64,000 bases of DNA from Tubulanus polymorphus (taxonomy: Eukaryota; Nemertea; Palaeonemertea; Tubulaniformes; Tubulanidae), in contig NC_134030.1 in assembly GCF_964204645.1 (NCBI RefSeq), forward strand, positions 11,468,278-11,532,277, read 5' to 3'. How positions within the stretch are numbered: position 1 is the first letter of the stretch; each line of letters begins with the position of its first letter. Below are positions 1-12,200 of the stretch, one piece after another. Under the pieces are notes generated by a model. That model made no database searches, had not been told where the DNA came from, and saw only the letters and a program-made list of their open reading frames with translations. The translations under genes were made by a program, and so were the position numbers.

Positions 1-3000
1 CACCTATTCATAGAAAAAGATATGTCTTATTTCGATGTCTTAAAAGATTTATAAGAATAATTTCTACATAACCGTATGATTGCTTATGCGTTTTCTGGCT
101 TCTATTTGATCTGTTCGAAACTTACCTTCAGGTACGTAATACATTTTAATTCAATTTGATATCAGTTGAAGTAGAAGTATTTCCAAATAGGTGGTCAAAC
201 ATTTGTTCTGAGTGTAGTCAGTTGCAATGTTTATATCAAGTTCGTGGAAACAAGTCACTCATCATATAAAAGATAAAAGTTACCCCATGATTCCATTCAA
301 AATCAACCAATAGGATTCTAGGACTTTTGACATTGTTTTACTGTTTCTAAAGAAAATGATTCATCAGGGTAATAAGTTTTTTTGAATTCAATTATTTGTC
401 TTTAAAACTAACTTCACAAAAATCATAGAATTTTCCATCAATTCAATCAATTTGTCCATAGACCTTGTGCAACATTATGAAATTGCTTAATTTCTGAGGA
501 TTGTTATGAAAATATCGGAATTTATTTCATTTTATTGCAATTCTTTTGTATCAATATCCCCTACTAAGGTATCTCTAACAATACAATTTGTATGGGTATG
601 AGTTACCCTTAATCAAAACTTAGTTTTTATCCGAGGACCTGTGCAACTTTGGGAAGGGAATACAGTTTTCCTGAATAATATTCAAACTCTAAGGGTTCAA
701 ACAATTCTCTTCATATTGAGTGGCCAGATTTTGATATTAGGTGTTGCATCTATTCATAGAAAAAGATATGTCTTATTTCGATGTCTTAAAAGATGTATAA
801 GAAAAATTTCTACATAACCGTATGAATCTCATGTGTTTTCTGGCTTCTATTTGATCTGTTCGAAACTTACCTACAGGTACGTAAAAAATTTTAATTCAAT
901 TTGATATAATTTGAAGTAGAAGTATTCCCAGATAGGTGGTGAAACATTTGTTCTGAGTATAGTCAGTTGCAATGCTTATATCAAGTTCGTGGAAACAGTC
1001 ACTCGTCATAAAGATAAGATTTACCCCATGATTTCAATCAAAATCAACCAATAGGATTCTAGAGCTTTTGACATTGTTTTACTGTTTCTAATGAAAATGA
1101 TTCATCAGGGTAATAAGTTGTTTTGAATTTAGTTATTTGTCTTTAAAAATAACTTCACTAAAATCATAGAAATTTCTTGTATGAAATCATTTTGTCCATA
1201 GACCTTGTGCAACTTTATGAAATTGCTTAATTTCTGAGGGCTTTACAATTAGGATTGTTATTGAATTTCAGAATTTATTTCATTTTATTGCAATTCTTTT
1301 GTATAAATATGCTCTACTAAGGTTTCTCTAACAATACAATTTGTATGGGTATGAGTTACCCTTAATCAAAACTTATTTTTTATCCAAGGACCTGTGCATC
1401 TTTCTGGCGGGAATACAGTTTTCCTGAATAATGTACAAACTCGAACGGTTCAAACAATTCTTTTCATATTGAGTGGCCAGGTTTTGATATAAGGGTTTGC
1501 ACCTATTCATAGAAAAAGATATGTCTTATTTCGTTGTCTTAAACGATGTATAAGAATAATTTCTATATAACCGTATGAATCTCATGCGTTTTCTGGCTTC
1601 TATTTGATCTGTTCGAAACTTACCTACAGGTAAGTAATAAGCTATAATTCAATTTGATATAATTTGAAGTAGAAGTATTCCCAGATAGGTGGTCAAACAT
1701 TTGTTCTGAGTATAGTCTGTTGCAATGCTTATATCAAGTTCGTGGAAACAGTCACTCGTCATATAAAAGATAAAATTTACCCCATGATTTCAATCAAAAT
1801 CAACCGATAGGATTCTAGAACTTTTGACATTGTTTTACTCTTTCTAATGAAAATCATTCATCAGGGTAATAAGTTGTTTTGAATTTAGTTATTTGTCTTT
1901 AAAACTAACTTCACTTAAATCATAGAATTTTTTTGTATGAAATCATTTTGTCCATAGACCTTGTGCAACTTTATGAAATTGCTTAATTTCTGAGGATTGT
2001 TATGAAAATATCGGAATTAATTTCATTTTATTGCAATTCTTTTGTATCAATATCCTCTTCTAAGGTATCTCTAACAATACAATTTGTATGGGTATGAGTT
2101 ACCCTTAATCAAAACTTATTTTTTATCCAAGGACCTGTGCAACTTTGGGAAGGGAATACAGTTTTCCTGAATAATATTCAAACTCGAACGGTTCAAACAA
2201 TTCTCTTTATATTGAGTGGCCAGATTTTGATATTAGGTATTTCACCTATTCATAGAAAAAGATATGTCTTATTTCGATGTCTTAAAAGATTTATAAGAAT
2301 AATTTCTACATAACCGTATGATTCTTATACGTTTTCTGGCTTCTATTTGATCTGTTCGAAACTTACCTACAGGTACGCAATAAATTTTATTTCAATTCGA
2401 TATAATTTGAAGTAGAAGTATTCCCAGATACGTGGTCAAACATTTGTTCTGAGTATAGTCAGTTGCAATGCTTATATCAAGTTCGTGGAAATAGTTACTC
2501 ATCATATAAGAAATAAACATTTACCCCATGATTTCAATCAAAATCAACCAATAGGATTCTAGAACTTTTGACATTGTTTTACTCTTTCTAATGAAAATGA
2601 TTCATCAGGGTAATAAGTTATTTTGAATTTAGTTATTTGTCTTTAAAACTAATTTCACTAAAAACATAGAATTTTCTTCTACGAAATCATTTTGTCCATG
2701 GACCTTGTGCAACTTTATGAAATGGCTTAATTTCTACATAACCGTATGAATCTTATGCGTTTTCTGGCTTCTATTTGATCTGTTCGAAACTTACCTACAG
2801 GTAAGTAATAAGCTATAATTCAATTTGATATAATTTGAAGTAGAAGTATTCCCAGATAGGTGGTCAAACATTTTTTCTGAGTATAGTCACTTGCAATGCT
2901 TTAAACAAGTTCGTTGAAACAAGTCACTCGTCATATAAAAGATAAGAGTTACCCCATGATTTCATTCAAAATCAACTACATTGCAATTCTTTTGTATAGA

Positions 3001-3960
3001 TATGCTCAACTAAGATATCTCTAAGAATACAATTTGTATGGGTATGAGTTACCCTTAATCAAAACTTATTTTTTATCCAAGGACCTGTGCAACTTTCGGG
3101 CGGGAATACAGTTTTCCTGAATAATGTACAAACTCGAACGGTTCAAACGATTCTCTTCATATTGGGTGGCCAGGTTTTGATATAAGGTGTTGCACCCATT
3201 CATAGAAAAAGATATGTGTTATTTCGATGTCTAAAAAGATGTATAAGAAAAATGTCTACATAACCGTATGAATCTGATGCGTGTTCTGGCTTTTATTTGA
3301 TCTGTTCGAAACTTACCTACAAGTACGTAATACATTTTAATTCAATTTGATATCAGTTGAAGTAGAAGTATTTCCAAATAGGTGGTCAAACATTTGTTCT
3401 GAGTGTAGTCAGTTGCAATGTTTATATCAAGTTCGTGGAAACAAGTCACTCATCATATAAAAGATAAAAGTTACCCCATGATTCCATTCAAAATCAACCA
3501 ATAGGATTCTAGGACTTTTGACATTGTTTTACTGTTTCTAAAGAAAATGATTCATCAGGGTAATAAGTTTTTTTGAATTCAATTATTTGTCTTTAAAACT
3601 AACTTCACAAAAATCATAGAATTTTCCATCAATTCAATCAATTTGTCCATAGACCTTGTGCAACTTCATGAAATTGCTTAATTTCTGCTTTACAATTAGG
3701 ATTGTTTTTGGAATATCGGAATTTATTTCATTTTATTCCAATTCATTTGTATCAATGTCTTCTACTGAGGTTTCTGTAATAATCTAAGGACCTGTGGAAC
3801 TTTCGAATGGGAATACAATTTTTCGAATAATGTCCAAATTCCACAGTTCAATCAATTCTCTTCATATTGAGTGACCAGATTCCGAAGTAAGGTGTTGTTC
3901 CTATTCAAAGGAAAAAGATCTGTCTCATTTCGTTGATAATGTATATATTTGATCTGTTCG
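1..3960. repeat. Satellite array, about 745-bp monomers
   Basis: Tandem units recur with the marker CCTATTCATAGAAAAAGATA or a close variant near 1, 748, 1500, 2243, 3193 and 3899. Spacings are about 746, 753, 743, 950 and 706 bp. The 950-bp unit contains an internal duplication near 2722-2975 followed by a jump. The last unit (from 3899) is strongly diverged and decays by about 4200. The array continues past the left edge. No coding frame is conserved. It probably lies in an upstream intron of, or just 5' to, the DHRS4-like gene. Confidence 0.93.
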
Positions 3961-4587
3961 AAACTTACCCACATGTACAAGATAAGTTTACATTCAATTT
4001 GATATAATTTTGAGTATAAGTATTTTCAAATAGGTGGTCAAACATTTGTTCTAAGCATAGTCATAAAGTTCATGGAAATAGTCACCCCTTAAATAAAATA
4101 AACGATTTGCTCTACGATTTCAACCAAAATTAACCGATCGATTTCTAGAACTTCTCACATTGTTTTACTCTTCAAACAGAAGACGATTTATCAGGTATTT
4201 GCCCTATGGACTCAATTATTTATTTGACTAAATTTTTCATGGAAGCTGAGTATCAGAATATAATTAGTTGATCCATTCATATATTAAATCAGTACATTTT
4301 TACCAAATTCTTATTTCCGGGTTTATTCTTTTAAATTAATTAGGATCGGTTAGGTCTCTTAACCTTTTTTGTCTAAACCTGTTTTTTTTTCTCAAGAAAT
4401 ACAAATTCTCGATCATAATGAACTTATATCATGCAGAGTGAAGAGCAGTGCTTTGATTTTTCAATGCTTCATTATTGAAATTTGATTGCATTTGATATAC
4501 TTGTAAACTCTTCTATGCATGCTGAAATTCTGAATATTATGTATTTGTCGAAGTTACACAGGGCCTATTTGTCAGAACACATTTTCA

Positions 4588-4664
4588 AAGTTGCAGAAGG
4601 ATTGAATTTTGAAGTTGCAGAAGGCCAAAGTTGCAGAAGGTCTAAAAGTTGCAGAAGGCCTGTT
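4588..4664. repeat. Short tandem repeat, AAGTTGCAGAAGG motif
   Basis: Four copies of AAGTTGCAGAAGG occur in about 75 bp with variable linkers, immediately before the CCGT microsatellite of the adjoining Helentron-like element. A short frame runs through it but looks like a repeat artefact. Confidence 0.8.
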
Positions 4665-4676
4665 CGTCTGTAGTAG

Positions 4677-5890
4677 CGTCCGTCCGTCCGTCCGTCCGTA
4701 GACGGAATCCAGTTATTTTGGGAAGTTTTGAAGACGCTTCAAGGTAATGTCTTGATATTTGGTTTATACATGTATCTACCCTAGACACATCTTCAGCCCA
4801 AAAACTGGCCCTATCAGATTCAAGATGGCCGACTGGCAGCCATTGCTGTTCGCCAAAATCAGCACTTTTTACACATTTTCGAAGTTTACGAGGGAAATCT
4901 TGAAGACGGTTTGATCATTTACCTTGATCTTTCGATTATAATTGAATCTACCAAGGGCCCATCAGCATAAGAAAAATTTGGTCCATCTGACTCAAGATGG
5001 CCGTCCTATGACCTTTTTAGTGCCCAAAAATGTCAAATTTGGCCAGAATTCTAGGTCCTGTAGCTTCCTACTGGTTTGCCATTTCTCATTGCAATTTGTG
5101 ATGGGTATTCTTTGTAAAGGGATGTTTTATACGTGAGACAGGTATTTTTGATCCGCCAATAATGATGCAATTGGTGGCCATCTTGGTGTCATTAGTACTT
5201 ATTTGTAGGTGGGAAAAAGTTTTTCGACATTATATTGATACCTAAGCATATTTTGCTACAACAATGAATAAGAAAGTTGTAGCGTATAACGTGTTCTATG
5301 ATTGGGGTGAGTTTCAAGTTCATTGTTTTTTGTATATGGCCACCAGGGGGCGTTGAATAATACAATATCTTAGTATTTCTATATTATATTTGTACCAATA
5401 CATATTTTGTTACCGCAATCAATTGCAAAGTTGTAGCTCATGACATCTTCCATGATTATGGTGAGTTTTAAGGACATTAGTTAATGTATATGGTCACCAG
5501 GGGGCGTTGAATAGTAAAATAACCTGGTATTTCCTTATTATATTGGTACCTAGGCATATTTTGTTACCATCATCAATTGCAAAGTTGTAGTTCATGACAT
5601 GTTCTATGAATATGGTGAGTTACAAGGTTATTGGGTTTTGAATATGGTCACCAGGGGGCGTTGAATAGTAGAATAACTTAGTATTTCCATATTAAATTGT
5701 CAACGAGGCATTGTTTGTTATCACAATCAATTACAAAATCATAGCTGCTGACATGTTTTATGATTTTATTGAGTTTCAAGGTCATTGGTTTTTGTATATG
5801 GTCACCAGAGGGCGTTGAATATTGAAATTGTTTGATTGTTGAGCATTTGAAACCACTTCCCAAGTGGGCATGGTGTCCCTGGACCCCTAG
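4677..5890 (+). mobile_element. Helentron/pearl-like non-autonomous element, copy 1
   Basis: It begins at a (CCGT)n microsatellite followed by a conserved 5' body, for example CAGATTCAAGATGGCCGACT-like sequence near 4815. It then carries about four cores of roughly 150 bp, each with a CACCAGGGGGCGTTGAATA-type motif (about 5340, 5497, 5652, 5806). It ends in a short hairpin (ACTTCCCAAGT), the near-palindrome GTCCCTGGAC and a terminal CTAG at 5887-5890, followed by TT. Internal cores, a CCGT/ACGG microsatellite and a hairpin plus CTAG end match non-autonomous Helitron-like elements of bivalves. The 5' terminus is uncertain. Confidence 0.72.
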
Positions 5891-7938
5891 TTAATTATCG
5901 AGTGCAATGTTTGCGTAAGGTCCTTGTATTGTTTATTTACTCGCTCTGAAAAAGTCAGTTATCTGCGACTGCTTCATAGATAAGCCTGTCAGAGTGTCCA
6001 GACGAGATCCAATTTGATTGATAGCTCGGATGTTTTCTTCGGTTGCGTACTTGTTCGATTCCAAGTAACGAAGTAACGAACGGATTGCATAACGAGCTTC
6101 TGACGATGTCGGTGGTTTCTCCGGTTCAGGGTAATCCTCTTCTTCATCATCGCCATTGTCATCATTCATGTCACTTCTCACTAAATCTAAAATCTCATCA
6201 TCCTCTAATATCGCGGTAGATGGTAGTTCTTTATCGACGTCGACGTATTCTTCCTCCGTCATAAGCATTTCGGGAGCAATGCTGAGTGCAGCCACTAAAC
6301 GTTCAAACAGATTGTCACCAGTTCTAGGTCGGGTAGAAGTTGTATTGGTTGACGAAGATTCTTCCGATGTTTCAGCAGTTTCTGTCATTAAACTTTCAAA
6401 CAAATTTCTCCGAGGAGCGCTCGTCTGTGGCCTCACGACAGATGGCCAGTTTTCTGGCAGAACTTTGCTATGCTTGAAACAGTTAGCTATCGTTTCTCTT
6501 GAAACTCTATCCCATGCCGACTTAGCATATCTAATTGCATCACTGAGCTCAAGTTTTGGAGGTCGATTATTGTCAATGGCATCAACAAGATGTTGTATTT
6601 GCAGCCTCCGGTAGTGCGTCTTCATGTTCTGAATGACGCCCGCATCCATAGGTTGAATGTGGCTAGTTGTGTTTGCCGGGAGAAAGTGCACGGTTACATT
6701 TCCAAGTGACAACTCGCCGTTCTCGTCCTCCAGTACAATATGTGACGGTGCGTTATCTAAGATTAGTAGCACGTGGCGATTTTGAGAATGCATTTTCTGG
6801 TTGAAATTTTCCAACCACTCGAAGAAAATTATGCTCGTCATCCACGCCTTCTTGTTCGCTTCATAATCACAATATAGCTGGGAGTTGAAACCCTTGAAAC
6901 AGCGTGGACGTTTACTTTTACCAATCACAAGGAGGCGGCATTCCTCAGTGCCGTCTGAATTAGCACAAACAGCAAGTGAGATTCTCTTTTTAATTTTTTT
7001 GTGCCCTTTACAAATTCTGAGGTAGTTAAGGATCAATCAGGCAAGAGGGCATAATATAAACCAGTCTCGTCCATATTGAACACGTCCCTCGGAGTAAAGT
7101 TCTTGATAACCTCTCTGGCCTTTTCTATTACGGATTTCACAACTTCCTGATCGACTCCAGCACTTTCTCCACTGATTTTGTGACTGGATATTCCGTAAGG
7201 ATGCTTAAATCTGTTCAGCCATCCACTGGAGTAACTAAACTCGCCAATTTCTAACTCCCCACTAAAATAAATCGCCTTTGCTCTGATAATGTCTTGGGTG
7301 ACAGGAATGTTCTTGGCTCTTGTAGAGCTAAACCACAAATAAAGGCTTTCTCCATATTTTCATGTTTAGCTGACCGTAATCTCTTAGAAGACAGAGCTGC
7401 CTCAGTGTTTAATTCAGAATTTAACCATTTTTCAGCCTGTGCTAGAATATCGCCAATAGTTCGTCGTTTGATCGGCTTTTTCTATAATGTAGCAAAGTGA
7501 TCTGCAACAGCTTGCTGCGATTTTGTTGGCCACTTCTTTGAAAATTCACAGATTTCACGCTTTTCTTTCACAGATAAAGACAGGCGGGGTCGTTTTTCAG
7601 CCATGCTTAGACAAGCGTTTAGATACACAATCTAAAGTTACCGCGCAGTATTGGTCGTTATGGAGACAATAGATCGTTGCGCTGTATCTGCAGTGTATTA
7701 TAAGCCTACATATAGAATTGATCGCTAAATTTCTTCGCTGGCGGTATAACGCGACAAAAAGTAATGCTTAACAATATATTTGTACGCAGATTAGTGTTGG
7801 CGATTGGCGGTTAGCGGAAGGCGGTATGTCGGGATAAAAATACATTAGATTAAATACATCTGATCTGTGCATTGGCGAAAATACGGCGAGAGCTGGGGCT
7901 GGCGGTATTACGGGAGGCGGTATAACGGGATTTGACTG
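5891..7938 (-). mobile_element. Tigger/pogo-like DNA transposon, left end missing
   Basis: The right end is clear: read on the minus strand from 7938 it starts CAGTCAAATCCCGTTATACC, continues with GGCGG-rich subterminal repeats, and is flanked by TA at 7939-7940, as expected for the Tc1/mariner-pogo group. The matching inverted repeat is absent on the left: the transposase stop at 5933 lies about 40 bp from the end of Helentron copy 1. The element carries a broken transposase. The right flank resumes inside a Helentron core, so it was inserted in another Helentron copy before the left side was lost. Confidence 0.8.
5933..7604 (-). pseudogene. Tigger/pogo-type transposase (DDE_1), disrupted
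   Basis: Translation starts at an ATG at 7602-7604 with a basic N-terminus and a psq/CENP-B-like helix-turn-helix region, then meets an in-frame TAG near 7500. A frame change near 7340 leads into a piece ending in NMDETGLYYALLPD (7033-7338). A further frame change there leads to the 367-codon catalytic piece (5933-7036). The three expected catalytic aspartates are visible: D in NMDETG, D in LLILDNAPSH and D in IQPMDAGVIQ. This is the DDD triad of the pogo/Tigger family. The C-terminal tail is acidic. One stop and two frame breaks make it non-functional as read. Opposite-strand frames here are shadows. Confidence 0.85.
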
Positions 7939-7940
7939 TA

Positions 7941-8687
7941 TTTTGTTACCATGATTATGTTACCAAGTTATAGTTCATGACATGTTCTATGATTTTTGTG
8001 AGTTTCAAGGTCATTGGGTTTTGAATATGGTCAACAGGGGGAGTTGAATAGTAGAATAACTTAGTATTTCCATATTAAATTGGTAACGAGGCATTGGTTT
8101 TTGTATATGGCCACCAGGGAGCGTTGAATAATACAATATCTTAGTATTTCTATATTATATTTGTACCAATACATATTTTGTTACCACAATCATTTGCACA
8201 AAGTTGTAGCTCATGACATCGTCTATGATTGTGGTTTAAAGAGAAGTTTAAGGAAAATTTAAGTTAAAAGGAAATGAGTTATTCTATATGGTCACCAGGG
8301 GGCGTTGAATAGTAGAATAACCTAGTATTTCCTTATTATATTGGTACCTAGGCATATTTTGTTACCATGATCAATTGCAAAGTTGTAGTTCATGACATGT
8401 TCTATGATTGTGGTGAGTTTCAATGTCATTGGGTTTTGAATATGGTCACCAGGGGGCGTTGAATAGTAGAATAACTTAGTATTTCCATATTAGATTGGTA
8501 ACGAGGCATATTTTGTTGTCACAATTAATTACTAAATCGTAGCTGCTGATATGTTCTATGATTGTGGTGAGTTTCAAGGTCATTGGTTTTTGTATATGAT
8601 CACCAGTGGGTGTTGAATATTGAAATTGTTAGATTGTTGAGCATTTGAAACCACTTCCCAAGTGGCATGGTGTCCCTGGACCCCTAG
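7941..8687 (+). mobile_element. Helentron-like element, copy 2 (5' part missing)
   Basis: It starts mid-core directly after the Tigger TA flank and carries several cores with the CACCAGGGGGCGTTGAATA-type motif (about 8030, 8120, 8290, 8450, 8605). It ends like copy 1 in ACTTCCCAAGT, GTCCCTGGAC and CTAG (8684-8687) followed by TT. The first core is slightly decayed. The region up to about 9240 holds no recognisable gene; a short repeated phrase (GAAAACCATCAAAA...) occurs at about 8980 and 9150. Confidence 0.72.
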
Positions 8688-9281
8688 TTGTTGTAATCAA
8701 CTAATTCGTAGTTTGTTTGATACCTATAACAGCTCACCTGACAATCTTAATCCATGTGCAAATCAGCCGTAAAGTGAGAGTAAATTTCCATCGATTCAAC
8801 GGTGGCAATTTTGAAAACTTGTGGAGGGTGCTGGCACCTGTGGACTGAGGCCAGGACAACAACACAAACGAACGAAATGAAACAACAAAATTGAAAAAAC
8901 TTAAGAAATCAACATTAAGTCATATTTTTCTTCAACCAGAATTTGTAATGGAAAAAACGAAGATAAAATATAAGTTGGAAAACCATCAAAAATAAAAAGT
9001 GTTTTTCTTTTTGGAAGTTTTATATAAATCTTTGTAGGTCACCTTGTCTATCATGCCACATGTATGCAATACAGAGAAATGGCGGCCAATGGCGGAATTT
9101 GTGGAGAAATTAATTTATTTTATCAAAAAAATGTTGGAAATATTAGTTGGAAAACCATCAAAAGTAAAAAAGTGTTGTTTCGTTTTGGAAGTTTTATATA
9201 AATCTTTGTAGGCAAATTGATTCACGAAATCATATACATTGTGTTTTTAAAGCTTACAAAGTATTATTATTCTCTTTTCAG

Positions 9282-12200
9282 TCAACTACCGAAGATAATT
9301 GGGATAAGGTTAGATTGTGATTGGTCGGATGTGCTCAAAAGTGCTTGGGTTTTATTGTGAATTCTCAAGGGCACATTGGTAGCTTGGTTTCCATTGATCT
9401 TTTTCAGATATTTGATACCAATGTCAAATCGGCCTTTTTCCTCACTCAAGAAACTGTACCATACATGAAAAATAGAGGGTAAGTTATGATTTCTATCAAG
9501 GACCAAATCCCTTCCCTGAACCTGTTCATAAACTTTTTGATCAGACTATTGTTCCTATTCTAACATATGGCTGTGAGATCTGGGGGTTCTCCAGTGGCGG
9601 ATTTAGCCTACCGCACTTGCCACTAATGCGGTAGTCAACATTTTTCCTCTAACAACATTTTATTTATTTCATGGATGGATTTGACTTAGCTGATTCCTTG
9701 GAAAAAACTACCCATATCAAAACAGGATTTTTCTCTTCCAAAACCCAGGAAATGTCATCTCAGCCCTTTAAATTTTTCAAAATTTTCTGGGGGAGGGCCC
9801 CCAAACCCTCCATAGGCACATGGTGCCTTCGGCACTCGTATTGCACATCTCGTGCCTTCGGCACTCGGTTGCCGAAATGCGGTAGTCATATTATGCCTCT
9901 GAATCCGCCACTGTTCTCCAACCTACAGTGCCTAAAAAGATGTCCATATTCCCTTTCTGAGGCGCGTATTGCATCTCAGAAGTACTCTATCTTATGTGTT
10001 GTATGGTGAAACCTTCTTTCGATCACGATTAAGGTGAGAATGTTAACTTTTTGGGCACAAACGGTCTCCTCCCCTTTCGGTAAATTGTTGCATATTTTAT
10101 ATAGGTCTGCAATGAAATAATCTTGAGGAAATGGGGATGCTCCAAATATTAAATGGTTCCAAAATATTAAAGATCGATTTTCAAAGTGTCATGGCTGCCG
10201 GTTTGAACAGCCCATAAAAACCAGTGGCACTTAAATGCCTTCAAATATCTTGAAATATCTAAAGAGTGGATATCACAATTCTTACAGTTGGAATATATTA
10301 TGAGTATTAGTGTCTGGTGTTGTGTGAGTATTGAGACAGACTTTTGATGTGTATGTGTATGTAAGAGAACTTTCAAAATTTTGGCTGAGTCACATTCTGG
10401 AACTGGACTGGATTGAATTGAATTTGTTACTTATCTATACTGTCGCCATCATGAGTCAGCAGTCTACATTGAATGAATATGTTTTCAAACCTGTAGATAA
10501 TGAAATTTCACAAAAACAATCTGAGAATCCCGAAGATCAAACCACTGCCGATGCAACTTCCAGCCTAGAAATAAGCAATGATAAATGTCCAGAACAACCA
10601 CAATCCGTTGATGATAATACACACGATGATTACCACGAAAATGCTAATCTAGATGAAGACCACAATACCAGTATCATGGTACAAAATTGTCAAGATGATG
10701 ATGATGACGACGACGATGATTATCTGACTGAATTGCGGGTACAAAATGGTCGACTTAAAGAGGAACTAAACCAGATGAAGACACAGTTCGCTGAGCGGCA
10801 ACGTAAACAATCAACAACGATCGAGACAATCGAAGATAGCTGCGCGGATAAAATCGATTAGGCCTAAGAATGAACAATATTCCCGCAGGAACAACATCCG
10901 CTGGCTAGGAGTACCAGAAAGCAAGGATGAGAACTGTTGGGACATTATAGCTATGAAAATTGTGAATGAATTACAGCTGCCAGAAATAAAATCTACAGAC
11001 ATTGACGGAACAATGCTCTCCAAAAACTGGCCCTGTCAGATTCAAGATGGCCGACTGGCAGCCGTTGTTGTTCGCCAAAATCAGCACTTTTTACACATTT
11101 TTGAACGTTTTGAGGAAAATTTTGAAGATGCTTTAATCAATTACCTTAATCTTGTGTATACATTTGAATCCCCAATGGGCCCATCACCATAAGAAAAATT
11201 GGGTCGTTCAGACTCAAGATGGCCGTCCTATGACCTTTTTACAGATATGAGAATTCCCCACGGATCCGCGGTTTCCCGCGGATTTCAGTATTGAAAAATA
11301 TCAATTTTCCAAATAGTCCAAAAATGATGTAAAAGTATGGGGGGGTGATGATCTCACTCAATTGGTCCGGCGCGATCGGTAATCAGGTGAACCGTAAAAG
11401 CGTTCAGTGCCTGTTTTACTTATCGTCACGTAAAAGTATCACGCGCAGACACGCACGCACAGCAACAGTAGTAACGTATATAGGTCTACTTACTGTTGCT
11501 GCGTGTGTGTGGCGAACGCCTTCGGATATTATACACTACTTGGTGATGATTTTTAGTGAGCATTCATCGGCGCATTTTTACTGCAATAATTCAGGGCTCG
11601 ACCCGTAATGCATGAGATGCTGAATGTCATCAAATGAGGATGTACCACATTGGAACTAGCCATTACCTCCAAAATATAATAGTCGTTCATGGGTTCAAGA
11701 TCGCTCTAAGTGCTCGGAAAACGTATTTAATTTCTAAAATTTTCTTGGGGGGAGGGCCCCCAAACCCCCCGAAATAGCTTCGCGCCTTCGGCGCTCGCTA
11801 GTGCTAACGGCTACGCCGTCAGCTGGTTCGCGTATGTCACTCGAGAAAAATAACCCGCGGATTTTACAGGTCGGCGTTCTCATCCCTGTTTTTAGTGGCC
11901 AAAAATTTAAATTTTGGCCCAAATTTTCTGAGTCCTGTAACTTCCTACTGGTTTGCCATTTCTCATTGCAATTTGTGACGGGTATTCTTTGAAAAGGTAT
12001 CTTTTATACCCGAGACAGGTATTTTTGATCAGGCAATTATGACGCAATTGGCGGCCATCTTGGTGTCATCAGTACTCATTCATTGGTGGAAAAAGGTTTT
12101 CCCACATTATATTGATACCGAAGCATATTGTGTTACCGCAATCAATTGCAAAGTTGTAGCTCATGACATGGCATCCCTGGACCCTGGACATGTAGTGTGA

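Noticed and set aside
6156-6614. 152-codon plus-strand frame
   Set aside because: Antisense shadow of the transposase; Ser-rich and without family features.
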